NCBI GenBank assembly: GCA_964435475.1
Contig: CAYSZB010000060.1
Span: 1-13,752 of the forward strand
Direction: 5' to 3'
Source of the DNA: CAYSZB01 sp964435475
Lineage (GTDB): Bacteria > Chloroflexota > Anaerolineae > Anaerolineales > Anaerolineaceae
DNA length: 13,752 nucleotides
The notes under the pieces were generated by a model. The model searched no databases and was not told where the DNA came from. It saw nothing but the letters and a program-made list of their open reading frames with translations. Shown one piece after another: positions 1 to 7,855 of this stretch (its first letter is position 1; every line of letters begins with the position of its first letter). The translations under genes and the position numbers were made by a program.

Positions 1-95
1 ATGTTTTATTTGATAGTTTTATTTGGTGTGAAGCAAACTATGCATGAACTGGAAAGAACCTGTAATTAAGTGGATGAAACCCACCAACTGAGGAT

Positions 96-1886
96 CTAAA
101 TCGGCCAGATCAGGGGGATCAATATCAAAACCAAAACGCTCACCAGGATCGTCAGTGGCAGGCCAACTCTAACGTAATCCCGGAATTTATATCCACCCGG
201 GGCCATAACCAGGATGTTGACCGGGTGACCCAGGGGAGTGATAAAGGTCATTGAGGTCGCCAGGGCGATCGCCATCACCACGGAACGGGGGTTCATGTTA
301 TGTGAGAGGGCAACTGTGATCGCAATCGGAACCAGCATGGATGAGACTACTGCCCCATGCACCACCTGCGAAAGGACGACAGCCAGCAGGAACAAGGCAA
401 CCACGACCCAATACTGGGGCAGTGCGCTAAATGCGTTCATCAACCAGTTTGCCACACAGGCGGCAAGCCCGGTTTTGCTGATGGCTATTCCCATCGGCAG
501 CATGCCGGCAATGATAAAAATGGTTTTCCATTCAACTGCCTGGTAAGCCTGTTCCATTTTAACAATGCCAGTCAGGATCATGACCAACCCGGCAAGAAGA
601 AGGATCAGGGATATCAATTGAGGAAAAATAATTGACAGGATGATCGATGCAAAAAAGATCACTCCCGCAAAAATACTTTTGCGATGATCTATGTGATGAT
701 TAGTGGCCATGATCCGTGGAACGATCAGGTCAGGGTCAGACGAAAGGATGCCCAGGCGGGTCTTGGATCCCTGGACCAACAGGGCATCACCAAATTGCAT
801 CTTTTCCTGGGAGAGATTCGAGCGGATGGGACGACCGGCACGCCAGATTCCCAGGACCAGCATGCCGTATTTATCACGAAAGTGGGTTTCAGCCAGCGTC
901 TTGCCGATCAGAGTGGAGCGTGGCGCAAGTATTACTTCGCAAACCTCGATACCAGCGCTTTCCAGGTCATCTTCATCAATATCCCGGGTAGGCAGCACAA
1001 CAAAATGCGTTTTCAGCATTTCCTGGTCCATCTCCTGGATCCTGCCTTCCAGCAGAAGGATGTCTGATTGTTGCAGATGGGTATCAGGGGATGGGTTGAG
1101 AGTGATCCTGCCCTCATGCTCTAAAGCCACCAGGTTCATATGATAAGTTTCGCGTAAACTGGAATTGGCAATGCTTTTTCCGACAATATCACTGCCTTTG
1201 GTCAGTCGTACTCTAACCAGGCGTTCTTCAAGTTTATAGGTATCAACCCAGTCTGTGTGGGGAACCATGGCATTATGCGCTGGATTGTCGGGTAATTTCT
1301 TTTTCCCCCAGAAGTAGATGAAAACAATACCCACGATCGTCACTGGTAACCCTATCGGTGCAAAATCCAATAAGCCATAACCTTGCAGACCGCTTTCCAC
1401 CAGCAGTCCACTGGCGATGATGTTTGTAGAGGTGAGCAAGGTCGCCATCCCACCCAAAATGGTTGCATATGCCAACGGGATAAGTAGTTTCGAAAGGCTG
1501 ACGCGAGTTCTTTCTGCGGCTACCAGGACTGCAGGCAGTAACACCGCTGCAACAGCAATGTTGTTCATGAACAGAGAAAGCAGCGCTCCAAAGACCATCA
1601 CAGAGATCAAGAGGGTCGAGCCTTTTTTACCGCCGATCTTCTGCAGCTGGTCACCGATCAGGGCTGTTACACCCGCCTGGCGCAGTCCTTCTGCCAGGAT
1701 AAAAATCGCCAGAACGGTAATGACAGCCGGGCGGCTGAAACCTGAGAAGGTCTCTTCGAGGGTCAAAACACCAGACAAACCCAGGCTCAGGGCGACCAAC
1801 AAAGCCACCAGGTCAGCCGAAAATTTCTCTGTCAGGAAGAGCACAATGGCGATGACAAGGATGATCAGGGTAATCGTCATGCGCAT
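96..1886 (-). CDS. SLC13-family permease with two RCK_C (TrkA-C) domains
   Basis: This is a 596-residue inner-membrane transporter of the SLC13/DASS (CitMHS) ion-transporter superfamily. The first membrane half (about residues 1-195) has the MNN stretch at 108-110 and an STN motif at 153-155. A soluble insert follows with two RCK_C/TrkA-C domains (about 219-298 and 308-388). The second membrane half (about 405-596) carries the matching PLGHPVN motif at 551-557. This half-insert-half layout and length resemble E. coli YfbS and the cyanobacterial Na+/sulfate-type carriers. Members carry sulfate or dicarboxylates with sodium, and the RCK_C insert is thought to sense a ligand. The substrate cannot be read from the sequence. 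Two in-frame ATGs lie at 1886 and 1880, and neither has a clear Shine-Dalgarno sequence. The gene follows the exporter operon but is separated from it by a terminator-like structure, so it is probably its own unit. The family call is firm and the substrate is open. Confidence 0.9.
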   Translation of the reverse strand: MRMTITLIILVIAIVLFLTEKFSADLVALLVALSLGLSGVLTLEETFSGFSRPAVITVLAIFILAEGLRQAGVTALIGDQLQKIGGKKGSTLLISVMVFGALLSLFMNNIAVAAVLLPAVLVAAERTRVSLSKLLIPLAYATILGGMATLLTSTNIIASGLLVESGLQGYGLLDFAPIGLPVTIVGIVFIYFWGKKKLPDNPAHNAMVPHTDWVDTYKLEERLVRVRLTKGSDIVGKSIANSSLRETYHMNLVALEHEGRITLNPSPDTHLQQSDILLLEGRIQEMDQEMLKTHFVVLPTRDIDEDDLESAGIEVCEVILAPRSTLIGKTLAETHFRDKYGMLVLGIWRAGRPIRSNLSQEKMQFGDALLVQGSKTRLGILSSDPDLIVPRIMATNHHIDHRKSIFAGVIFFASIILSIIFPQLISLILLLAGLVMILTGIVKMEQAYQAVEWKTIFIIAGMLPMGIAISKTGLAACVANWLMNAFSALPQYWVVVALFLLAVVLSQVVHGAVVSSMLVPIAITVALSHNMNPRSVVMAIALATSMTFITPLGHPVNILVMAPGGYKFRDYVRVGLPLTILVSVLVLILIPLIWPI

Positions 1887-2030
1887 TATTTTAACCGATG
1901 TTCCAGGTGTTAGATTCTTTTATGATGGGGAAATGTTAATTGGATTCTATGGATACCAAAGAATGCCTGCTTTATTTGAAAATGACTGGTGATGTCAGTT
2001 TAAAGCTACTCACAGTATTTGGGGCGACTG

Positions 2031-2084
2031 AAAAAAAATGTGCAGTAGAAGGTCTTGAAACCCTCCAAAATAATCTTGTTGCAC
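2031..2084 (-). terminator. Probable intrinsic terminator after the ABC-2 exporter operon
   Basis: Read on the minus strand, about 10 bases after the stop of the last permease, a GTGCA arm (2080-2084) pairs with TGCAC (2040-2044). An inner GGAGG/CCTTC helix with one G-U pair lies between them. A run of eight T (2031-2038) follows one base after the outer arm. The outer helix is short and the interior is bulged, so efficiency is uncertain. The long T tract and its place after the operon support the call. The rest of the 1887-2093 spacer must hold the SLC13 gene's promoter, but I see no convincing -35/-10 pair there. Confidence 0.5.
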
Positions 2085-2093
2085 TTGCCTTTA

Positions 2094-3329
2094 TCAGGCT
2101 TTCTGAAAGAAGACCTTTAAGAATGCAGTGAGAGTGAATTTTTGGCCGGTGAGCATGGTCTGGGTCTTGAAAAGCTTGGCAACACCCCGAATCACCAGGG
2201 TCACAGTAACCAGCAGCAGGATTGCTGCCAGGATGGGCTGCCAGATGGGAATTTTGGCAGCTGCCAAACGGGTCATCATGCCTACAGGTGAGGTGAGAGG
2301 AAAAATGCTAATAATTACCGCCAACAGTCCATGGGGATTGTTGATCAGCGCACTGAGCATGACAACCGGGGTAATGATCGGGACAATGACGATAAATGTC
2401 GCCTGGGAAGCTTCACGCAGGTTGGGGACCATTGCGCCGATCCCTGCCATCAGGCTGCCATAAAGTGCATATCCGAGGAGGAAAAATACGATACTCCAGA
2501 ATAACAAGGAGAATGGCAATTGGAAGTTTTCCGGGATGGAAAGGGCATTCCCGCCCAGGCGCAGGATGATCAACCCGGATCCAAACCAGACAATTACCTG
2601 TAACAAACCTGCTACGCCCAGGGCAAAGATTTTTCCGGTAAATAACTGGAGCGGGTCAAGAGTTGACAACAAAATTTCGATGACACGGTTCTCTTTTTCC
2701 TTGGTGACATTGTTTAACATCATGCTGGAGGAACTGATCACGATGACATAAAAAAGCATGGTCACGCCATATGCCAGGAAGAACCCCAGGGTGCTGAAGG
2801 CCTGGGGCGCTTCAGTGCCCGGTTTCACACTCCTGAACTCAAAATTCACCGGGTTGACGTACTGTTCGTATGTTTCCGGGTCAGCCCCCAGCAGGTTGTA
2901 CCTGATCACCTCTTCAAAAAGGCTGCTCTTTTCAAAACCTGAAAGCGGGTTGAATTCCGAGTGGGTCATGTTTACTGTACCAGAAGTCAGGTAATCCTTG
3001 GGAACCAGGTAATATCCTGAAATGCTGCCATTATCAAGTGCCTGGCGGGCAGAGGCTTCATCTTCATACTGAACAAACCGACCCTCTTGCAGCCAATCAG
3101 GAAAAGCCTGGATGAGATTTGCATTGTCAACATAGCCTTCAGCCTGTACACCCCCCAGGTTGGGGGTGAATAACTGGGCAACCGCCTGCTTGTTTTGTTC
3201 TCCCATTGAGCCTAACACAGACACAAGGATGGCTGGAATAAGTGGAATGATGAAAAGTGTAACAAGAAATGAACGCCGTGTCAGGGTATTGACCAATTCG
3301 TATTTGAAGATTACCCAGGTTTTAGACAT
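2094..3329 (-). CDS. ABC-2 type transporter permease, NatB/YhaP-like (second of a pair)
   Basis: This is a 411-residue inner-membrane permease of the ABC-2 (NatB/YhaP, PF12698-like) family. One N-terminal membrane segment (about 18-42) precedes a large extracytoplasmic domain (about 43-190), and roughly five more membrane segments follow. The hallmark cytoplasmic motif sits after the second membrane segment: KEKENR, then EILLSTLDPLQLFTGKI. It is homologous to the permease encoded just upstream; for example, both have GYVDN after the first membrane segment. The two probably form a heterodimer driven by the ATPase of the operon. The frame stays open to 3434, but I chose ATG 3329 because GGAAGGAAG lies just upstream and the family N-terminus (MSKTWVIFKYEL) begins there. 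The gene overlaps its upstream partner by 8 bases. Relatives export sodium or drugs. The substrate here is unknown. Confidence 0.9.
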   Translation of the reverse strand: MSKTWVIFKYELVNTLTRRSFLVTLFIIPLIPAILVSVLGSMGEQNKQAVAQLFTPNLGGVQAEGYVDNANLIQAFPDWLQEGRFVQYEDEASARQALDNGSISGYYLVPKDYLTSGTVNMTHSEFNPLSGFEKSSLFEEVIRYNLLGADPETYEQYVNPVNFEFRSVKPGTEAPQAFSTLGFFLAYGVTMLFYVIVISSSSMMLNNVTKEKENRVIEILLSTLDPLQLFTGKIFALGVAGLLQVIVWFGSGLIILRLGGNALSIPENFQLPFSLLFWSIVFFLLGYALYGSLMAGIGAMVPNLREASQATFIVIVPIITPVVMLSALINNPHGLLAVIISIFPLTSPVGMMTRLAAAKIPIWQPILAAILLLVTVTLVIRGVAKLFKTQTMLTGQKFTLTAFLKVFFQKA

Positions 3330-4533
3330 GGCGCACTTCCTTCCGTAAGATATCCACCAACCGGATGCGTTTTCCATACTGCAGCATGCCGATGCGGAAT
3401 GCGCGTGCTGCCAACCAGAGCATGAACACGGCAAATAGGACCTGGATAATAAAGAATATTGACCATTGGAGGTCTGTTACAGTCGTGAACACCATACGCA
3501 AAGCCAGGGTAATTGGGGCACTCAGTGGGAAATAGGAGAGAAAAACAGCGATCGGACCATTGGGATTGCTTAAAATGGGGGCAACGAACCACAACGGCAT
3601 CATGATTGGTAGTGTGAAGATGCCGGATACCTGCTGGGCTTCCTGTGAACCAGTCACTGTTGCGCCTAATGCAGCCATCATTGCAGCAACTGAAACATAA
3701 GCAGGCAGGATGAAAAGCAGGTTCTTTACCAGGTAATCCAACGGCAGTTTAATATTTGAAAGAAAAGGAATAGAGCGACTGGCAACCAGGATCGCCAGTC
3801 CACTGAAGAATAGCCAGATGAATAGCTGGGTTAGCCCAACACTGATATTGCCAATGATCTTGCCAGCCATGAGCTGCATGGGGGAGACAGATGTAACAAT
3901 GATCTCCATGGTGCGGTTCTCTTTCTCTTCCACAACTGCCTGTAGCAGGTACCCCCCACTGGTCATGATCACCACGATGAATAAGATCGCCACAAGAATT
4001 GGGATTGCCAGGTTGTACCATTCATTTTCTGCAAACTGGCGTGAGCCATCCTGGGAGACCTGGATAAAGGTGGTCCCGGCTTGAATCCGTTCGAGGTCAG
4101 CGATCGGGCGGCTTCTTAACAGGTTGGTTTTGATGAAATCCCTGACTTGCATCAGCATGTTATCGTCTGGATCTGCTGAAAAATGCAAAGGAATGTTCAG
4201 GTTTGCAGGATAGTTTTCAGGCACCACAAAAAATGCCTGGACTTTACCGGATGATAAAGCAGACTCGGCCTCAGCTTCTGATGGATAAGCGATCATGCTC
4301 AGTCCGGGCTCAAAGGGATCTTTGGGATTTCCAGTCATAACGGCGTCTGAGAGGATGCCTGAATTATCAACATAACCAACTGGTGACCTGTCTGAGATGA
4401 GCAACCCGGAAAGCAGGGTAATGCCCAATAGAAAAACCAGCATCAGCGGAAGACTGAGCAGGGCAAATATAAAGCGTTTGCGGAATACATGACGGGTGTA
4501 TTCGTACTTGACGATCTGCCAGAACTTATCCAT
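3322..4533 (-). CDS. ABC-2 type transporter permease, NatB/YhaP-like (first of a pair)
   Basis: This is a 403-residue inner-membrane permease, paralogous to the next gene. It has an N-terminal segment (about 20-45), an extracytoplasmic domain with GYVDN and a VVPENYP stretch, then about five membrane segments. The conserved EEKENR and EIIVTSVSPMQLMAGKI motif of the NatB/YhaP group contacts the ATPase in this family. The start at ATG 4533 is supported by GGAAGGGA about 8-10 bases upstream and by alignment with the paralogue (MDKFWQIVKYEY against MSKTWVIFKYEL). An in-frame extension to 4608 would lie inside the ATPase gene and has no family resemblance. The start overlaps the ATPase stop by 8 bases (ATGGATAA) and the stop overlaps the next permease by 8 bases, so translation is probably coupled. 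The substrate is unknown. Confidence 0.9.
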   Translation of the reverse strand: MDKFWQIVKYEYTRHVFRKRFIFALLSLPLMLVFLLGITLLSGLLISDRSPVGYVDNSGILSDAVMTGNPKDPFEPGLSMIAYPSEAEAESALSSGKVQAFFVVPENYPANLNIPLHFSADPDDNMLMQVRDFIKTNLLRSRPIADLERIQAGTTFIQVSQDGSRQFAENEWYNLAIPILVAILFIVVIMTSGGYLLQAVVEEKENRTMEIIVTSVSPMQLMAGKIIGNISVGLTQLFIWLFFSGLAILVASRSIPFLSNIKLPLDYLVKNLLFILPAYVSVAAMMAALGATVTGSQEAQQVSGIFTLPIMMPLWFVAPILSNPNGPIAVFLSYFPLSAPITLALRMVFTTVTDLQWSIFFIIQVLFAVFMLWLAARAFRIGMLQYGKRIRLVDILRKEVRHV

Positions 4534-5434
4534 TTTCGAGGTCCCTTCCGCTGACGATCTTGATAAAGATCTCATCCAGGGTGGGAACAGCGATCTCAAA
4601 GTCATCAAGCTGAACCCCGGTGTTAACTAATTCTTTGAGAACCTGGTGGGGTGTGGTTGTTTCGTCCAATACGAGTTTGCGGCGGCCATTGTGCGGAACA
4701 ACCTGCCTGACGCCGGGAATGTTCAATGGCAGATCGCCATCATAAAGAACGAGCACATCCCGACTGGCAAATTTGCGACGGATATCACTGAGGGTGCCAT
4801 CAAGAACCACCTGACCGTGGTTGATCAAAACCAGCCTGTCGCATAACTGTTCCACCTGGGCCATCTGGTGTGTGCACATCACCACTGCTTTACCCTTGTT
4901 GCGTTCCTGGAGGAGGATGTCTTTGACCATCTGAGTGTTTACGGGGTCCAGTGCGCTGAAAGGCTCATCAATAATGATTAATTGGGGCTCATGCACCAAA
5001 GTTGTGATAAGCTGGGCTTTTTGCTGCATACCCTTGCTGAGTTCCTTAACCTTTTTCTTGCGTTCATCATAGAGGTCAAAGGTTTTCAGCATCTTGGCAA
5101 TACGTTCTTCAGCTACTTTTTTATCCAACCCTTTTAGCTGTGCCATGAAGTTCAAGCAGCGTTCTACAGGAATATCCTGGTACAACCCACGCTCTTCCGG
5201 AAGGTAACCGATATGGTTCTTCTTTTCCTCGGACATCTTTCCACCCAGGACCTGTACCAATCCAGTATCGGGTTTAAAAATGTCCAGGATGATGCGTAGC
5301 GAGGTGGTCTTCCCGGCTCCATTTGGACCAAGAAGCCCAAATATCTCGCCTGGTTGAACTTCAAAAGAGACATCGTCAACTGCACGGGTGGAACCAAATG
5401 ATTTGGATATATGTTCAACTTGAATTGCGGTCAT
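4526..5434 (-). CDS. ABC transporter ATP-binding protein, NatA/YhaQ-like
   Basis: This 302-residue cytoplasmic ATPase powers the two ABC-2 permeases encoded after it. Visible motifs are Walker A GPNGAGKTT (36-44), the family's GYLPEERGLY segment in place of a usual Q-loop (76-85), signature LSKGMQQ (132-138), Walker B LIIIDEP (152-158), D-loop SALD (160-163) and H-loop H189. Residues from about 220 to the end form the extra C-terminal domain (DUF4162-like) found in NatA/YhaQ-type exporters and absent from importer ATPases. All catalytic residues are intact. ATG 5434 has GAGG close upstream. A TATAAT element lies about 30 bases upstream, so this gene probably opens a three-gene transcript. The family exports sodium, drugs or peptides. 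Nothing here decides which. Confidence 0.93.
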   Translation of the reverse strand: MTAIQVEHISKSFGSTRAVDDVSFEVQPGEIFGLLGPNGAGKTTSLRIILDIFKPDTGLVQVLGGKMSEEKKNHIGYLPEERGLYQDIPVERCLNFMAQLKGLDKKVAEERIAKMLKTFDLYDERKKKVKELSKGMQQKAQLITTLVHEPQLIIIDEPFSALDPVNTQMVKDILLQERNKGKAVVMCTHQMAQVEQLCDRLVLINHGQVVLDGTLSDIRRKFASRDVLVLYDGDLPLNIPGVRQVVPHNGRRKLVLDETTTPHQVLKELVNTGVQLDDFEIAVPTLDEIFIKIVSGRDLENG

Positions 5435-5463
5435 AAGAACCTCGAGTAGATTTGTTAATTCTT

Positions 5464-5469
5464 ATTATA
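5464..5469 (-). promoter_or_regulatory. Likely -10 box of the ABC-2 exporter operon
   Basis: The 90-base spacer between the desulfurase-SelD gene and the exporter ATPase holds a perfect TATAAT on the minus strand, 29 bases before the ATG at 5434. The best -35 candidate, TTGTTT at an 18-base spacing, is only a partial match. I see no terminator for the upstream gene in this spacer, so some read-through from it is possible. Confidence 0.5.
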
Positions 5470-5524
5470 GGCTGTCCTGGAAAACCAAAACAAAGATTAT
5501 CTATAGTACTGCAGATCAAAACGG

Positions 5525-7759
5525 TTAGGTTGTTGCTTTAATCACTCTGATCTTCCCGCGGCCGGCTTGATTTACACGACCAATCATGTGTCCCTCAACC
5601 CCGTTATTGGCAAGAGCTATCAATAAAGTACCCGCCTCCTGGATCGAGAGGCTGATCAGCAGTCCTCCAGAGGTTTGCGCATCTGCCAACAGCAACTGGT
5701 CAACTCGTGAAATCCCTTCTTCAAAGGTTACAAAAGGATGCACATAAGACAGGTTGTTGAGCGTCCCACCGGGAACCACATCCGCAGAAACCAGCGCACG
5801 TGCTTCGGGCAGGATGGGAATTGCAGAAAGGTTCAATTCGACATCTGCCTGGCTGCCGGCGGCCATTTCATGTAGGTGCCCGAGCAGTCCAAAGCCGGTT
5901 ACGTCGGTGCAGGCATGCACGGTGAAATTCGCGAGGGTCTCCGCAGCGATTTTGTTAAGGGTGGACATGATGGCAATGGCTTTTTGAGCGGTTGTCTGGT
6001 CTGCCAGGCCCCTTTTGAGCGCAGTGGCGATGATGCCCATGCCCAAAGGCTTGGTCAGAACAAGCACATCTCCCACCTGGGCAGTGCTGTTGCGCAGGAT
6101 TTTCCCGGGGTGGACGATGCCGGTGACTGCCATACCATACTTGGGTTCTGTGTCGTCCACGGTGTGCCCACCAAGAATGCTGATGCCGGCTTCTCTGGCT
6201 TTATCCTGTGCACCACGCAATATCTCTTCAAGCACTTTGAGCGGCAGCCGATTGGAAGGGAAACCAACAATATTTAAACCAAAAAGCGGCGTTGCACCCA
6301 TGGCATAGATATCCGAGAGCGAATTGGCAGCTGAGATGGCACCGAAAGCATAAGGGTCATCCACGATCGGGGTGAAAAAGTCGACCGTTTGAACAATGGC
6401 GATCTCATCCGTCAACTGGTAGACAGCCGCATCATCAGCTGTGCTGGCATCCACCAGCGCCTTGGGGTCAAAAGAGGGCGGCAGGTTTGCCAGCACCTTC
6501 TCAAGTGCCTGGGGACGCAGCTTGCAGGCACATCCCAGGCCATGGGTGAAGCGGGTCAACTTGATGTCACTGATATCCTCTGACATGAGCTCAGTGGGTT
6601 GAGATTTTTGGGGTAACAACGGTGTCAGGGCAGTCTTCAGAATCTCAACTGCCTGGTCAATTTCTTCCCGTGTGGTCGCCCTGCCAACCGAAAAACGGAC
6701 CGTCCCCATGGCATATTCGATTGGTACGACCATTGCTTCGAGGACATGCGATAGGGTGATCTCATTCGCATGACAGGCAGCCCCGGCTGAAGCCGCCACC
6801 CGGTCGCCGATTTCGGAAAGCAGCGTATTGGCTTCGACCTCATGAAAAGCCAGGCTGAGGGTATTGGGCAGGCGCAGTTCGGGGTGACCGTTGAGCAAAA
6901 AGCTGCCTTCAGGCAGAGCATCTTCGAGGCTTTCATGCAAACGATTGCGCATCTGTTTGAAGTGGAACATGTTCTTTTCAAGGTCACGACCAGCGATCTC
7001 GCAGGCTTTTCCCAGGCCGACGATCTCGAGCACATTTTCAGTCCCCGGGCGGCGGTCGGATTCGTGTTTGGCGCCGTACATCAGCTTTTCAAGCCTGACG
7101 CTGGAACGGACATACAAAGCACCAATCCCTTTGGGGGCATAGACTTTATGTCCAGCGATCGAGACCAGGTCCACCCCCAGCGCCTGCACATCCACCTGCA
7201 GCTTGCCCACCGTTTGAGCGGCATCGGTATGGAATAAGGCACCACCTTGGTGGGTGATCTCTGCCAGTTCCCGGATCGGTTGGATCGTGCCTACCTCGTT
7301 GTTGGCGTGCATGATGCTGACCAGGATGGTCTGGGGGGTCAGGACGGAGCGTAGATCGGCGGGGTCAACCAGTCCGTATTGATCGACAGGCAGGTAGGTC
7401 ACGCTGTACCCCTGTGTTTCGAGGTAATGGCAAACTTCGATGATTGCCGGGTGTTCGATGGCTGAGGTGATGATGTGGTTTCCTCGGGAGCGGTATGCCT
7501 CGGCAACGCCGCGCAGGGCATAATTGTTGCTTTCAGTGCCGCCACTGGTTAAGATGACTTCCGATGGGTCGCAATTTAACAACCCGGCAACCTGCGCGCG
7601 GGCGTTTTCCACTGCCAGCTTGGTTTGCGCACCTAAAAGGTGCATGCTTGAGGGGTTGCCAAAATTGCCATAGAGGAATGGTGCCATGGCATCGGCAACC
7701 TCTTTGGCAATGGGTGTGGTGGCGTTATAGTCGAGGTAGATCGGTTGATTCGCGTTCAT
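5525..7759 (-). CDS. Cysteine desulfurase-selenide, water dikinase (SelD) fusion
   Basis: This is a 744-residue cytosolic two-domain enzyme. Residues 1 to about 380 are a NifS/IscS-like PLP enzyme: His103 in AIEHP, Asp179 and Gln182 in HTDAAQ, the PLP lysine Lys205 in AGHK, and the catalytic Cys329 in SAGAACHAN. After a short linker, residues about 398-744 are a full-length SelD (E. coli SelD is 347 residues). They carry GLGCACK (Cys410, Cys412, Lys413) matching the catalytic Cys/Lys motif, ADDAAVY, DFFTPIVDDP, GGHTVDDTEP, DVTGFG and ADAQTSGGLL. The first domain would free selenium from selenocysteine (or sulfur from cysteine). The second makes selenophosphate from selenide and ATP. The active site uses Cys, and there is no in-frame TGA selenocysteine codon. 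The start is ATG 7759; a TTG at 7777 is possible but adds nothing conserved. There is no Shine-Dalgarno sequence. Both domains look intact, so this is a true fusion and not a frameshift. Confidence 0.93.
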   Translation of the reverse strand: MNANQPIYLDYNATTPIAKEVADAMAPFLYGNFGNPSSMHLLGAQTKLAVENARAQVAGLLNCDPSEVILTSGGTESNNYALRGVAEAYRSRGNHIITSAIEHPAIIEVCHYLETQGYSVTYLPVDQYGLVDPADLRSVLTPQTILVSIMHANNEVGTIQPIRELAEITHQGGALFHTDAAQTVGKLQVDVQALGVDLVSIAGHKVYAPKGIGALYVRSSVRLEKLMYGAKHESDRRPGTENVLEIVGLGKACEIAGRDLEKNMFHFKQMRNRLHESLEDALPEGSFLLNGHPELRLPNTLSLAFHEVEANTLLSEIGDRVAASAGAACHANEITLSHVLEAMVVPIEYAMGTVRFSVGRATTREEIDQAVEILKTALTPLLPQKSQPTELMSEDISDIKLTRFTHGLGCACKLRPQALEKVLANLPPSFDPKALVDASTADDAAVYQLTDEIAIVQTVDFFTPIVDDPYAFGAISAANSLSDIYAMGATPLFGLNIVGFPSNRLPLKVLEEILRGAQDKAREAGISILGGHTVDDTEPKYGMAVTGIVHPGKILRNSTAQVGDVLVLTKPLGMGIIATALKRGLADQTTAQKAIAIMSTLNKIAAETLANFTVHACTDVTGFGLLGHLHEMAAGSQADVELNLSAIPILPEARALVSADVVPGGTLNNLSYVHPFVTFEEGISRVDQLLLADAQTSGGLLISLSIQEAGTLLIALANNGVEGHMIGRVNQAGRGKIRVIKATT

Positions 7760-7765
7760 AGGGAT

Positions 7766-7771
7766 ATTGTA
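7766..7771 (-). promoter_or_regulatory. Possible -10 box close to the desulfurase-SelD start
   Basis: In the 96-base spacer before the fusion gene, TACAAT on the minus strand ends six bases before the ATG at 7759. No Shine-Dalgarno sequence precedes that ATG. A promoter here would start the message at or near the start codon (a leaderless transcript). The -35 region is poor (CTGATG at a 17-base spacing). A small GGGC/GCCC hairpin with a TGATGAT loop lies just upstream. This is a weak, inferred site. Co-transcription with the upstream methyltransferase gene is the alternative. Confidence 0.25.
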
Positions 7772-7855
7772 ATACAAGCAATGGGCATCATCAGCCCTTT
7801 GTTGGCAGTTACCTTATGCATACACTTCCCGGGTTAACGACCAGGAAAGACAACT

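Noticed and set aside
1417..1992. Plus-strand open frame of 191 codons
   Set aside because: Antisense to the SLC13 gene, low-complexity composition typical of a reverse-frame shadow.
3311..3592. Minus-strand open frame of 93 codons overlapping both permeases
   Set aside because: Alternate frame of an intact permease gene with no family resemblance.
6515..6535. Selenocysteine codon in the SelD active site
   Set aside because: The catalytic position reads as Cys in GLGCACK; there is no in-frame TGA, so no recoding or SECIS element is needed.
7760..7777. Upstream TTG start for the desulfurase-SelD gene
   Set aside because: It adds six residues outside the conserved family N-terminus and has no ribosome-binding site; ATG 7759 is simpler.
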